Shown here: piece after piece, positions 27,387 through 38,976 of the stretch
How positions within the stretch are numbered: position 1 is the first letter of the stretch
How the letters are laid out: every line of letters starts with the position of its first letter
Assembly (NCBI GenBank): GCA_963965975.1
Contig: OZ014425.1
Location: 1,935,501 to 1,999,500 of the forward strand
Length of the DNA: 64,000 bases
Reading direction: 5' to 3'
DNA from: Xestospongia bergquistia
Lineage: Eukaryota; Porifera; Demospongiae; Haplosclerida; Petrosiidae
Notes under the pieces: generated by a model
Databases searched by the model: none
The model's input: only the letters and a program-made list of their open reading frames with translations
What the model was told of the DNA's origin: nothing
Position numbers and translations under genes: made by a program

Positions 27387-30300
27387 ATGTCTCTGCATTG
27401 TCTGCAGTTACTTTTTGAGATACCACAAGAACTCACAGGTGCTGGTCACACCCATTTTGCTTGGCAGTCTGGTCTAGGTAACTTTTTAGCAGTAGCAGGG
27501 TTAGTTGGTAAACCACACCTCTTTTCATCTTGATTTCAAAATCATCAGAGTCAACAATGTTGTGATAATATTTGATCGTCAAGGTCAATCAGTAGCTACG
27601 ATTCCACTACCTGGACTATGTACTTCATTAAGTTGGGATAAAGAAGGTGAACACTTAGCCATTACACAAGACTTCAATGGTAAGTGCTCAGCATATATCT
27701 ACATCTTAACAAAATTATCACTAGGTCTGTTGTACATGTGGAATTCTAATACTTATGAGATAACGAAATTTGAGACTGGAGTCAAGTAAGTGTCATAAGC
27801 AGCAAGCATTTAATTTACACATAGGTCATAATATTTTTTTGAAGCTTTACATCACACTAGTTATCTAGTAATTGAATTACTCCTTTCTTTATGTAATCTA
27901 CACACCAAATTATCCCATAGAGTTCATTATCTTGTGTTTGTTGGATTAAGTACTAATCTTACAATACAATAGTTATAGTAGTGTATACTTTAAGATACTA
28001 TAACTCCTCAGCCTACACATAATTTATTTATTATAATAGTAATATATTTTGAAATATCAGAATCTGTATATGAGTACATGTGAGCTTGTGTATGGTCACT
28101 TTAGTACACAAGTGATGTATTTATTATGTTATTTTTTATAGAGAAGGCCTGTCTCTAGCTTTGTGGGCTAAACACAGTCGTTTGTTAGCTATTGGTACAA
28201 CAAGAGGGAACTTAGTTTTATATAACCACAGGACCAAAAGGTATCCACAATATAAGTGACCAATAATTTACTCTAATTATAGGAAAATCCCAGTGCTTGG
28301 AAAGCACACTAGAAAAATTACGTCAGGAGCTTGGAGTGATCAAGTATGCATATAAATTGTGCTTTGTTTTAATTTTATACTTTGTGATTTATAGAATGTT
28401 TTAGCATTAACTGGTGAAGACAAGAAAGTAACTATTTCTGATCAAGATGGTAACACAATATCTCAAAAAGAAATCAAATTTGAACTTCGTGATTTGAAAT
28501 TTTCTCCTGATGGACAGATAGTAAGACAAATGATGTCTAAAGCTATACCTTTTCTAAATTATAGCTAAGTGCTGTTTGTGGAGTTAAAGTTCTTTATTTG
28601 TTCAGTATTGATGAAGGGTCCAACCCTCCTTTGGAGCTTGTCTTTGAGGTAATCAATATTAATAACTATTATAATTATCTTTGTCGATAGCCAAAGTATG
28701 GTGATATTACTGCTCAAGCATGGTGAGTAGTCATGTGACTGCACATGACTGTGAATGGATTGTTATAGGTCCGAAAACGATAATATTTTGTTGGGGTTCA
28801 GTAAAGGCTTCATGGTAATGATATCTCGCAAGAAAGAGGAAATTGGACGAGTAAGAAATTACTAATAATTAAAATGGAAAAATGAACTTTTCTATGTTAG
28901 GAGCTGTTTCAGTCTCATAATCATAAAGGGTATCTTGGTGATATAGCTATCTCACCATCTGCTCCTCTCTTAGCTACTTCATCCAAACAACAGTAAGTTA
29001 TGATTCTGCCCTCTTGTTATTTATTACATGTATTATAGAATAAAACTACATGAATTTAATGATCTACGTGGAATGTATGGTATGTTCCAAATTGAAGATA
29101 TGAAAGGTAACTTCACACTCTGATCAAACAATACAATATAATGACATCATTACAATATAATGAACTAATTAAAATTTTTTTTTAATTTCAGGTAGTCTTG
29201 CTAAGTTACAATGGACAGATGATAGCCAACTGTTGTCTGCAAGTTTACAAAATGGTAAAGACCAAAGTATGACATCATCATTACATCATTGTGATAGGTG
29301 GAGTGATGACATTCTTGGTTCAGCTACCTCAGCTTGGAGATATTTACGAGACTAATATATCGTATTTGTCATCATTATTACAAGTTTGTTATCATTGAAT
29401 GAATTGTATTTATTATATTTTGCCATTTCTATGAAGGTAACTATAGTTAAAAAGGATTTAGAGGTCAGTCTTTTATTCACAAATCAGTGTATTAATTGAT
29501 TTATTAAAGGAACCTCCCCTAACTATTGACTGTCCAATTGAGCCCTCCTTCATTGCTATTGGTCTAACTCACTTAGCTGTAGGAATGAACAACAGACTTT
29601 GGCTCACTGATTTTACACAAAACAGTAATTACCTACATAATTTGCTATAGTTGATCAACTTATTCTCACTAGAGCCATTTTCTGAGCGTTCTTATGTAGG
29701 GACTATCACTGAAGTTAAATTAAATAGAGAGTTTGTTGCTGTGTTAACTAATGGCACTATTGAACTTCATCGAGTAAGGAGACTTGTTTACAATATTCTC
29801 TTACAAGTCATTTATCTTTTATAGATTGTCTCATCTTCTGTTATTTGGGTATGAAGACTTTAATGATATTTTTATAATCTACTTTGTGTAGCTTGGAGAG
29901 ACTCCTCAAGCTAATGAACATGAAGGTCGAACATTTCCTGATGAAGGTCAAAATGACAATATTTCGTGTTTAGCACTCACTTTAAATTTTCTCATTTATG
30001 GAACAGAGGTAGTTGACCACACCTCTTTATAGATTAATTTCATCAATAATTATTACTAGGATGGTGGTATAACATACTTTTATTTGGAAGATTGGCACTT
30101 TGTTAATGAGTTTAAACATGTTGTAGGTAAGTTAGAGCTATAATTACTATAATATTTAACTACCTTTAAAATATAATTATAATGAATTTATAGTATCTTG
30201 TAATACTAAAAATTAATATTAAAATTTTAGTGATTTTCACGCTACTCATAAATTATCTTATATCTCATTTGTAAAATTACATTATAATGTGTGCGAATTA

Positions 30301-33300
30301 TTGTGGTTAGTAATTATTAAAATAAGTACATACAATTAATAATAAGTTTAAAGTAGAACTAATATATGCTAATCATAGGAATTGATATTCCTCTTTATAA
30401 TGTAATCTGTAAAAACTTACCACAAATACTGTACATACTTAGTACATGTACATGTATGTATATTATATCTATTAGGTATATCTCAGCTCTTTCCTGATTA
30501 TACTGGTACTAAACTTGTTTTTATTGATGAGAAAAGTGATACATTTCTGTACAATCCTGTGACTGATGCTCTATTAGAGATATCTGGTGTTACTCCATCT
30601 GTCACTGGTTTGCTATGGGAGTCATTTCCAGATGATAAGGTACACAATATTGATACTGTTTTAAGTCAGTTTAGTAGTAATACATGTAGTGTCTAATATA
30701 TGCTCTTTATTTTTCTTTTAGTATATATTTGTAGCGTATGATAAAGATCAAATAACTACATATATTTACTATCAAGATACATATGAGGGTAATGAAGTAC
30801 ATGTAGGACATGTAACATATCTGTTTATTAAATTAGGTCCTTGTTGTGTTTCAGCTGAGACTACTACTGCATTGCCTTATGGCAACCATCCACTTCATTT
30901 ATACCAGGGTGAAGTGTCTTGTTTGACGCTAACAGGAAAATTGAATTCTGTTCGATTGTCATCACATTGTTTCTCTGATAATCAAGATTTATCTGATTCG
31001 GAAGTAAGCTATATCAGGAGCTGTAAACTTTGTCATGTAGTTCTTGTAATTATATATATATTCATTGTCTTTTAGCTTATGTCTTCATTCAGAAAATCTC
31101 TTGTTCTTAAGAAACTTAAAGATGCTTGGAATTTTGCTTCAGCTCTTGATAAAATAGACTGTTGGCAGGAGTTAGGTTCTACTGCACTCCATCATTTTGA
31201 TGTAAAGCTAGGTATAATATTACTGTATGTATATGTCTTGTTATTCTCTTTTTCTAATAGCTATTAGAGCTTACCAACAGATTAGAGATGTTTCTATGGT
31301 GTATTCTTTAAAGCAAATTGAGGTAACTATCTAATGAAGCTTATATTATATTTATTACATATTTTGTATAGTCCATTGAAGACCGTAATCTTTTAGCTGG
31401 TTATATATTTCTTTATTTTAAAGACTACAACAGAGCTCAGGAAATTTTCTTGGCATCTTCACAACCTTCTGCTGCACTGGAGGTAAGTCCAGTCATCCAT
31501 TTGCAATATTAAAACTTCTCTCTCTCTCTCTCTCTCATATAAGATGCGCTGTGATCTACTACAGTGGGACCAAGCTCTTCAATTGGCTAAAACTCTATCA
31601 CCTTCTAGTATTCCACAGCTAAGTAAGCAATATGCTCAACAGCTTGAATTCATGTAAGTCAGTGGCTATAAACTAGAGGTCATTATTATATTATCATAAT
31701 ACAGTGGTGATTATGGTAATGCACTTATTAACTATGAACGAGGTATTACTAATCTTCCTGAGGTAAGAATAATGTCTGCTCTTGGTATTGAAAATGATAG
31801 TATAGTTTTTATTATATTTATTTTATTTTAGGATGTTGTACATGATAGTCAATGTAATGCTGGGTTAGCTCGTACTACACTTTATACTGGTGATATTAGA
31901 AGGTTAGTTGTGTTACTGTTATTGCATACAATGTTCTGTTTTTAATAGAGGGGTCAAGTTGGCACAGTCTAGTTCTGATAAACAGTTAAAGAAAGAATGT
32001 GCTTCTATACTAAATGGATTAAAAGTAATATAATTATTTTAACTGATTTTTGATTATATTTATTGTCATAATAGCTATTTGCTGAATCAGGTTTATTATA
32101 TGAGCAATCTGAATGCTGGGAAGAGGCTGCCACTGCTTTTATCAGGATAAAGAACTGGTATGTAACATAACTGTGTGTAGCCTCATCCCCATACTATATT
32201 GGTTCAGCTGGTTTGGGAATGCAACTGAACATTTGTATAATATCTCTTGTACTTTAGGGAAAAAGTGGGCCAACTACTTCCTCGTCTCTCAAAAGCAACT
32301 AAACTTTACTCTCAGTATGCTAAATCTAGAGAAACTGATGGCTATTATCAAGAAGCCGCTACTGCTTATGAGAAAGCTAAGGAATATGACAGTGCAATAA
32401 GGCAAGCATAGATCTGTTAATCAATGACAGGTCTATTTTATGATGTAGGGTATATTTGCAATGTCTTAAATTACCTGATGAAGCTGTACGCGTTGTTAAT
32501 GAGTCACAATCTATTGAAGGAGCAAAGATGGTAGCAAGGTATATACTGATATTTGTAGTACATTGATATCATATTATTTGTAGGTTCTTTCAAGGTGTGG
32601 GGGATTATACATCAGCTTTGCAGTTTCTAGTTGTTTCAAAATGTAATGATGAGGCTTACAATATGGCAGAGGTGAGGAAGTAGGTGGGGTTATAGTTGTA
32701 ATCACACCTATTTGTAGTCACATGGTCAAATGGATCAGTATGCAGAGGTAATTGGTGAGAATGGGACAATAGATGATTATCAACGTGTAGCCTTGTATTA
32801 TGAGAGAACTAAAAATTATTTTAAAGCTGGTGTGTTCTTTTTGAAGTGTCTTGATTATAAAAAAGTAAATAAATATTTCAATAGTACAGTATTAATGGAC
32901 TGTTCTATATTAGGCATTACATCATTTTTTGACTTGTCCAACAGCTTTGTTTCCTGATGGAGAAAATATAGACATGGCAATTAATGTGGTAAGTATACTT
33001 CAAACTTTTTGTAGAAATTATAGGCATTCCAATACTCACATTGTCATTGTATAGTATTCAAAATAATCATAGTAATTATAGTAATTATGTCTTACAACTT
33101 TCTCATGCACATATATAATAATGATGTATTGACATAATAGAAGTAACTTGTCATTGACTACTACTCTATTGTTAGGTGGGTCAAGCTAGACTGGAGTCAT
33201 TGACTCTTCATCTTTACAAATACTTAATGGGTGAACTAGATGGAGAACCTAAAGAAGCTAAGTTCTTATTTGGAATGTATATGGCTCTCAAACAGTATCC

Positions 33301-34375
33301 TGAAGCAGCTCAAACTGCCATACTGATTGCCAAGGAAGATCAAAGTGCTGGTAGGTAGTTTTATAGATATTACTGTATGTATTGTGTTTCCTATTTTTAG
33401 GTAATTATCGTAATGCACGTGATATGCTTTATCAAATGTACAAAGGTGAGTAGATTGGAGTACATAATATGTTAGTGATAATTCTATGCTACTATAGATC
33501 TCCGTAAAGAAAACATTAAGATACCCAGTGAAATGAAACAGAGTCTTATGTTATTACACAGTTATCTCTTAGTAAAGGTAACCCAAGTGGTCACTGACTT
33601 AACATATACTTTGTATCTAGATTCATGTCAAAATGGGTGCTCATGATAAAGCTGCAAGACTATTGGTCCGAGTTGCTAATAACATTAGTAAATTTCCTAG
33701 CCGTGAGTTAATACATGATAAGATGATTCTTATATTATCATTTTATTATAGATATTGTTCCAATATTAACATCAACAGTAATAGAATGTCAACGTTCTGG
33801 ACTCAAGGAATCTGCATTCAGTTATGCTGCCATGTTAATGAGACCTGAGTACCGCTCACATATTGATAACAAGTGGAAAAAGAAACTAGAAAGCATTGTC
33901 AGGTGACACTCATGTGACTGTCATGTGATGCACTTTTAAGCACAAAATTACTACAGGAAACCGGAACGAAGTGAAGTAGAGGATCCACTTGAGCCTTGTC
34001 CAGTCTGTTCCTTTATGCTTTCTCAAATGAGACTAGATTGTCCCCAATGCAAATCTAATTTACCATATTGTATTGTTACAGTAAGTAGTCCAATAAATAA
34101 ACATTAATTGTAGTGGTTTTGTATTGTAGGGTCGTCATATGGTAGCAGATAACTGGTGTGAGTGTCCATCTTGTCATTTCCCTGCTCTTTATTCAGAATT
34201 TAAATTGTTAGTGTTAACACATTGTTCACAATGTGTAATATTTCCTTTTGTTATTATTAGAGTCCTTGAATCTGAAGGATGTTGTCCTCTTTGTGCTGTG
34301 ACATTATCACATGACCAACTTCAACTAGTTACTGATGTCCAATCTCATTTGAAGACATATACTAATGAAAATTAA
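27387..34375 (+). CDS. WDR19: WDR19 / IFT144, intraflagellar transport A subunit
   Basis: Core IFT-A subunit that supports retrograde transport and entry of membrane proteins into cilia. About 35 short exons. The N-terminal WD40 propellers are clear: [71 protein letters not shown], and [13 protein letters not shown]-type strands near 29.6 kb. From about 31.1 kb the sequence becomes helical and TPR-like ([50 protein letters not shown]). The C terminus has paired Cys motifs typical of the family zinc-binding end: [30 protein letters not shown] and CCPLC. The start used is the ATG in frame with the first conserved strand; a short upstream coding exon is not excluded. Some microexons were not traced base by base. 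Intron 30127-30475 is the longest at the centre. Confidence 0.95.
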
Positions 34376-34588
34376 CTATGTAATTAATCATGTTGATTTT
34401 AATGTTAACCATTGGATCACTTATCATATTGTGACAGTATGACTCATTGTACTGGGTCTGGTGACTATCTCAGGAAGTTAGAACCGGAACTTGTTATCAT
34501 AATTAGAACTGACAATAATTAACGATATTCATAAAGTGTTATTAATATATAATAGTGTGGATGCTTTAGGGTTGTTCAATAAGACAAG

Positions 34589-35350
34589 ATGAGCAAAAGC
34601 CAGCCTTATCCAGTTCAGCAGCCTACTCAACAGCAACCTCCTTACCCACCACAACCTGGTAAGAGCCAGCATACAACTGCCATTGTATTTATTATAATAT
34701 GTCTAATTCAGGGTATCCTCCTCAGCCAGCAGGCCATGGTCTACCACCACCTGGTAAGTAGCCACTTTACAATTCATACTATATCTATGTTTTTTCCAGC
34801 CCAACCAGGGTATCCTGGATACCCTCCAGTGCAGCAACCTCCTCCATCTTATACCCAGCCTCCTCAAGCTCAACCAGCTCCTGTAAGTTCTCTAAGTAAC
34901 ATGCTATCTGATCATCAATTTATGATAACTATTTGTTAGGTTGCTGTGCTGAATCAAGATGCTGTTATTGATACTAATAAACCTATTAATATACCTGTAA
35001 GTTAAAGTACACATGTTACATTTAGAGATGCCATTTAAATGTACCAGCTAGTAGTAAAAGAAGAGAACTTTAACATTGAAACTTTATGCAAACAAAGTTA
35101 TCTAGTTTCAAATAAAAATCTCTTTTAATCAACAGAGAAAATTTGCATGCAAGAAGCCACTTGTGTATATTGTCTACATCACTTTACTGTTGATGTGAAT
35201 TTATTGTTTTATTTTGTTTAGCCTCCTCCTCCTGGCTATGCCCCAACTGCTGCTCAACAAGCATTTGCCCAAGGAGGTTCTGTTATTGTGACTAAAGAGA
35301 AGAAAGATATGGTAGGTGGTGGATCAGATGGAGGAGCGACAATTTGGTAA
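34589..35350 (+). CDS. DAZAP2-like proline-rich protein, copy 1
   Basis: Small adaptor resembling DAZ-associated protein 2. Exons start at 34589, about 34712, about 34799, 34940 and 35221. The N-terminal half is low-complexity Pro/Gln/Tyr with a PPPSY motif, a potential WW-domain ligand. The C terminus is the family signature: [20 protein letters not shown] followed by VIVTKEKKD and ending GGGSDGGATIW, matching the DAZAP2 end IPPPPPG...GGSDGGYTIW. About 125 residues, shorter than human DAZAP2 (168). DAZAP2 proteins bind ubiquitin ligases and transcription regulators in vertebrates; the sponge role is unknown. The neighbour 630 bp downstream is a paralogue. Confidence 0.88.
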
Positions 35351-35982
35351 CATACTAATACAATTAATAGCCACAACAGACTATCTATTATTTTTAGTCA
35401 AATTCTTAGTTTTTACATACATTATATATCTTCATTTTGTTATAATCATAATTATATTAAATAAATTTCTTGACTATTAATTTGTATTATTGTATAGTCT
35501 CGTGAACCTGCCCCTTTATTTCCTAAAGGGCTTAAGAATAGTTAGATAGAATGGACACTAGTCTCATGTGCCCAACCTCTCTCTCAATTAGTTAAGAGAA
35601 CTGGAGATATTATAAAAAAGGTCATTACTCATCCTATTCTTGTGAATAGAATAGCTATGTGTATGTTACTGCACTATTTGTAGTATTCATCAATAGGCTA
35701 TGAGTTTAATTTGTATAATTAATATTACTTTTCTAGAGATTATAGTCCAAACATCATGATGTGTTATAGTACCTTTAAGTCAGCAATCAACCAAAAAATT
35801 AATTGTAGCAATTTCAATAATATAATGACTCCACCCCAAATCAATAACGATGACGTAACTATGTAATCAGAGTCACATGACAAATTGCAACAGAGACAGG
35901 AACTCACTTGAGAGTCTTGTGATTACAGTTATGTTATTAAAGTGAGTGACGCTTTATTCCTCGTAAATCGAAAAAACTGATA
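35351..35982. other. intergenic spacer between DAZAP2-like paralogues
   Basis: AT-rich. It contains an AATAAA-type signal at about 35459 for copy 1 and no recognisable gene or repeat. Confidence 0.5.
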
Positions 35983-37136
35983 ATGTTTAAGAGAAAAAGT
36001 AAAGACAAAGGCCAGTCTACTGGAGGTAAGGATAAAACTAACTTTGTTTTCCAAGCATTATTTATGATTTAATGTAGGTGCTGCTTATCCAAAACAGCCG
36101 GCTTATCCAGTACAAACTGCTTATCCTGTTCAGCAACCTTTTTACCCACCTCAGTCAGGTAAAATATTATCTTCATCATTTGTCATTACTTTCTATGAGT
36201 CATTTGTGAACTCTTCCCTAATATACTTTGGGATGATCCCCAATTATTTGATCAATTGAGATTTTGTTTGACAAATATGTTGTTGATTATGTTTTTGACT
36301 CTCCAGATGGCCAACACATTTTAATTAACTTTAATTAACACTAACTATATATTACTAGATTATGAAATTAACCAATAAGTTTTATGATAGGGTTATGTAT
36401 TATATAATAACAGATATATGGGTCTCATGTGCTTTATGTTAAATTTATGATAGGGTATGGATACCCACCTCAGCCTGGTTATCCACCTCAGCCAGGTTAT
36501 CCACCTCAACCAGGGTACCCTCCTCAACCAGGGTACCCACCTCAACCAGGGTACCCACCTCAACCAGGGTACCCTCCTCAACCACCTCAACCAGGACATC
36601 CTCAGCCAGGAATTGAGCCACCTCCACCTTATTCTCAAGCTCCACCTCCTCCCGGAACTCAACCACAGCCAGGTTATCAACCACCTCAACCAGCTCCTGT
36701 AAGTAATATCTATTATTAAGACATTATCATGATCTCATGTGTTTTATAGTTAGCAGTATTAAATCAAGATGCTACCATAGATCCCAACAGACCTATAAAT
36801 ATTCCTGTAAGTTAGTAGTTTACTATAAGGATGTTGTTATGATCACACCTCTGATCCTAAGACTGTCATGTAGAATTTACTTTAAACTAAACAAACTCCC
36901 TTTGCCCTTATAATAAATGCATTTAATTATGTTGTATTAGTAAGCCTTGTTGCTTGCTACCTTTCTTTCAACAAGCTCTTGACAGTACACATTTTTCTTA
37001 TATCCAGCCTCCCCCTCCTGGCTATGCTCCTACACTGGCACAACAAGCATATGCTCAAGGACAACAAGTTCATGTGACTCGACAAAAGAAAGATATGTGG
37101 GGTGGTGGTTCAGATGGAGGAATGACAATTTGGTGA
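35983..37136 (+). CDS. DAZAP2-like proline-rich protein, copy 2 with YPPQPG repeats
   Basis: Paralogue of the preceding gene. Exon 1 starts [15 protein letters not shown], a basic leader absent from copy 1, followed by [21 protein letters not shown] repeat exon (36455-36699) encodes seven YPPQPG hexapeptides in a row, then a PPPPYSQ motif. The 3' exons give [19 protein letters not shown] and the family end: [19 protein letters not shown], then [14 protein letters not shown]. About 190 residues. The YPPQPG tract is similar to proline-rich arrays of annexins and ALG-2 partners, but the C-terminal signature places it with DAZAP2. An intron of about 275 bp separates the basic N-terminal exons from the repeat exon. 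Confidence 0.87.
36459..36594 (+). repeat. 18-bp coding minisatellite (YPPQPG)7
   Basis: GGTTATCCACCTCAGCC-type units of 18 bp repeat seven times, with a third unit in which GGGTAC replaces GGTTAT. Period 18 keeps the frame, so copy number can vary without breaking the protein. Confidence 0.92.
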
Positions 37137-37426
37137 TGGATGACCTCTTAAATTATATATGTTATTGTAACTGTAATCAATGTATTACATAATAGTCTTG
37201 TGTTTCATATAAATTCTATAATTTATTTTATTTTAAAGCCATGTATTCTAATTTTACACCTATAAGTTATACAATGACATTTAGTATTTGTCCTGCCATA
37301 TCCATGATTTTATGTCTTCAATTCACATAAAATATGAACTGAACAAAGAAATAATTTTCATATAATATAAACATTTTAGTCTGTGTTAAAATTTAACAAT
37401 ATGACAGCACACTGATATAAAGACAT

Positions 37427-38845
37427 TTAATCATCGTCGTCAAAGTCAGGTAATGCACCATCAAAGAGTCGACCACCACATGAAGTGGTCCCAACATGAA
37501 AATGACTATATGGATTATGACGAGATAGCATTGCCTCACACAACCAACAAAAATTACAATTACAATTAGAACATGTCATTTTATTACAGCCATGAGACTT
37601 CTCAATATTAGCCTGACAATTGGGACATCGTTTGGAGTTACTTTTGATCCATTTACTAGAATCATACTCTTGAAAGGCTTTCATTAAATGCTGACGGCCA
37701 TATTGCTGCTCTAGAGAATGACGAACATCAGCATCACCTGAATCGTACATCTCCTTCAACTCCCTCATATCATCAGGTAATAACTTACAAGGTGATATAC
37801 CATGCCATGTACGTTTGCACAAAATACAAAATGAAAACTTACAGCAAGGACAGACAGCCATATTACAATCTTCCTCTTTTACAGTGACACAACGACAAGG
37901 TGGGCGGGGACAGTAGACAATGTCTGTCATACCATCTAGAGTACGTTGAAGAAGTAACCTATCATACCGTTCAAATAATTCTGGTGGAACCAATTCTTGT
38001 ACAAGTCCTGGTGGAATCAGTTCAGTACAATTGGAGCTAGGGCACTCAATTTTTGTAACATTACCTTCTTTAATTTTATTGCTAACATGTGCTCGCATAC
38101 ATTCAGTGCAATGTACATGTGAACATATTTGAAGACAGATACATTGTGAACCAGAAAAAGTTAAAAAACAGATTTCACACGAAAAACGATTCATTTGAAA
38201 TAGACGAGTCTTGTGCTCTCGATCATACTCAAGTAATGAGGGTATAACCATATATGGATGTTCCATCTCTTGAAAACAACGACGATCCCAGTCTCCTAAT
38301 GGAGGAAAAGGATTCTGAAATGTGATGGTCAACGTGTTATCAATTTCCAATGTTGTTAGTGACTCTGATATGAGAAACTGTTGCCATTGATAAAGAATAA
38401 CACTACCTTCATTATCACGCCAAATTTGGTCAAGATGTTGGCACAAAGTACTGAGCTGTAATACAAATAAATAATAATTTCATTGTTGTATTATGTACCG
38501 TACCTGAGTAAAATTTAACCATTTGCATGACAACGTGAACATGGGTGGAGCTGATGAAGGATAGTTAGGTGGTAGTTGGAAGTGAAGTTTTATTGGTGGA
38601 AGATGTGCTACATTGACTGACTGACTCACTAGATTGTGCGCCTTTTTCGTGGATGGTGTTATCTTGGTAGCAGGATTCAACTGAACATGTAGAGATGGGT
38701 GTGGTAGAATGACATCAGCACTCAAAATACCCATAACAATGCCTGCTCTATCTCCTGTACGTTCCCACTGAAATTCCTCTTCTTCTTTTCTCATGGCTTC
38801 CAGGAGAGCCAGTTCATCTTCTTGTTGCACACTGTCTTCAGCCAT
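37427..38845 (-). CDS. RNF14: RNF14-type RBR E3 ubiquitin ligase
   Basis: RING-between-RING ubiquitin ligase of the RNF14 (ARA54) family. Two exons: 38845-38505 and 38455-37427. Exon 1 encodes the RWD domain (QEDELALLEAMRKEEEEF, LPPNYPSSAPPMFTLSCKWL). Exon 2 has RING1 (CEICFLTF...HVHCTECM), the signature ELFERYDRLLLQ, the IBR (CRCVTVKEEDCNMAVCPCCKFSFCILC) and RING2. The catalytic cysteine is expected in GCNKMTCSNCNCNFCWLC, where the pattern is intact. About 450 residues, close to the human 474, with the typical acidic tail (DFDDDD). The ATG at MAEDSVQQE is used; the in-frame upstream codon is GTG. In vertebrates RNF14 acts on RNA-protein crosslinks and stalled translation factors; transfer of that role is inference. 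Confidence 0.95.
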
Positions 38846-38976
38846 AATAATTTTCAAAATTTCTAATTGATGCACATCATAATCATTTTTTTGTTACTAC
38901 AATTATAGCAATTTATTATTTTCAATTTGGTATTAAAAATTATTCACACTACAGCATATCAATTAATATATTATTA

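Noticed and set aside
36393-36689. Antisense frames rich in [11 protein letters not shown] or LVEVGTLVE repeats
   Set aside because: Shadows of the (YPPQPG)7 coding repeat of the DAZAP2-like gene on the other strand.
38846-38875. Upstream extension of the RNF14 frame (HQLEILKII)
   Set aside because: The codon at the start of the extension is GTG, and the RWD domain begins naturally after MAEDSVQQ.
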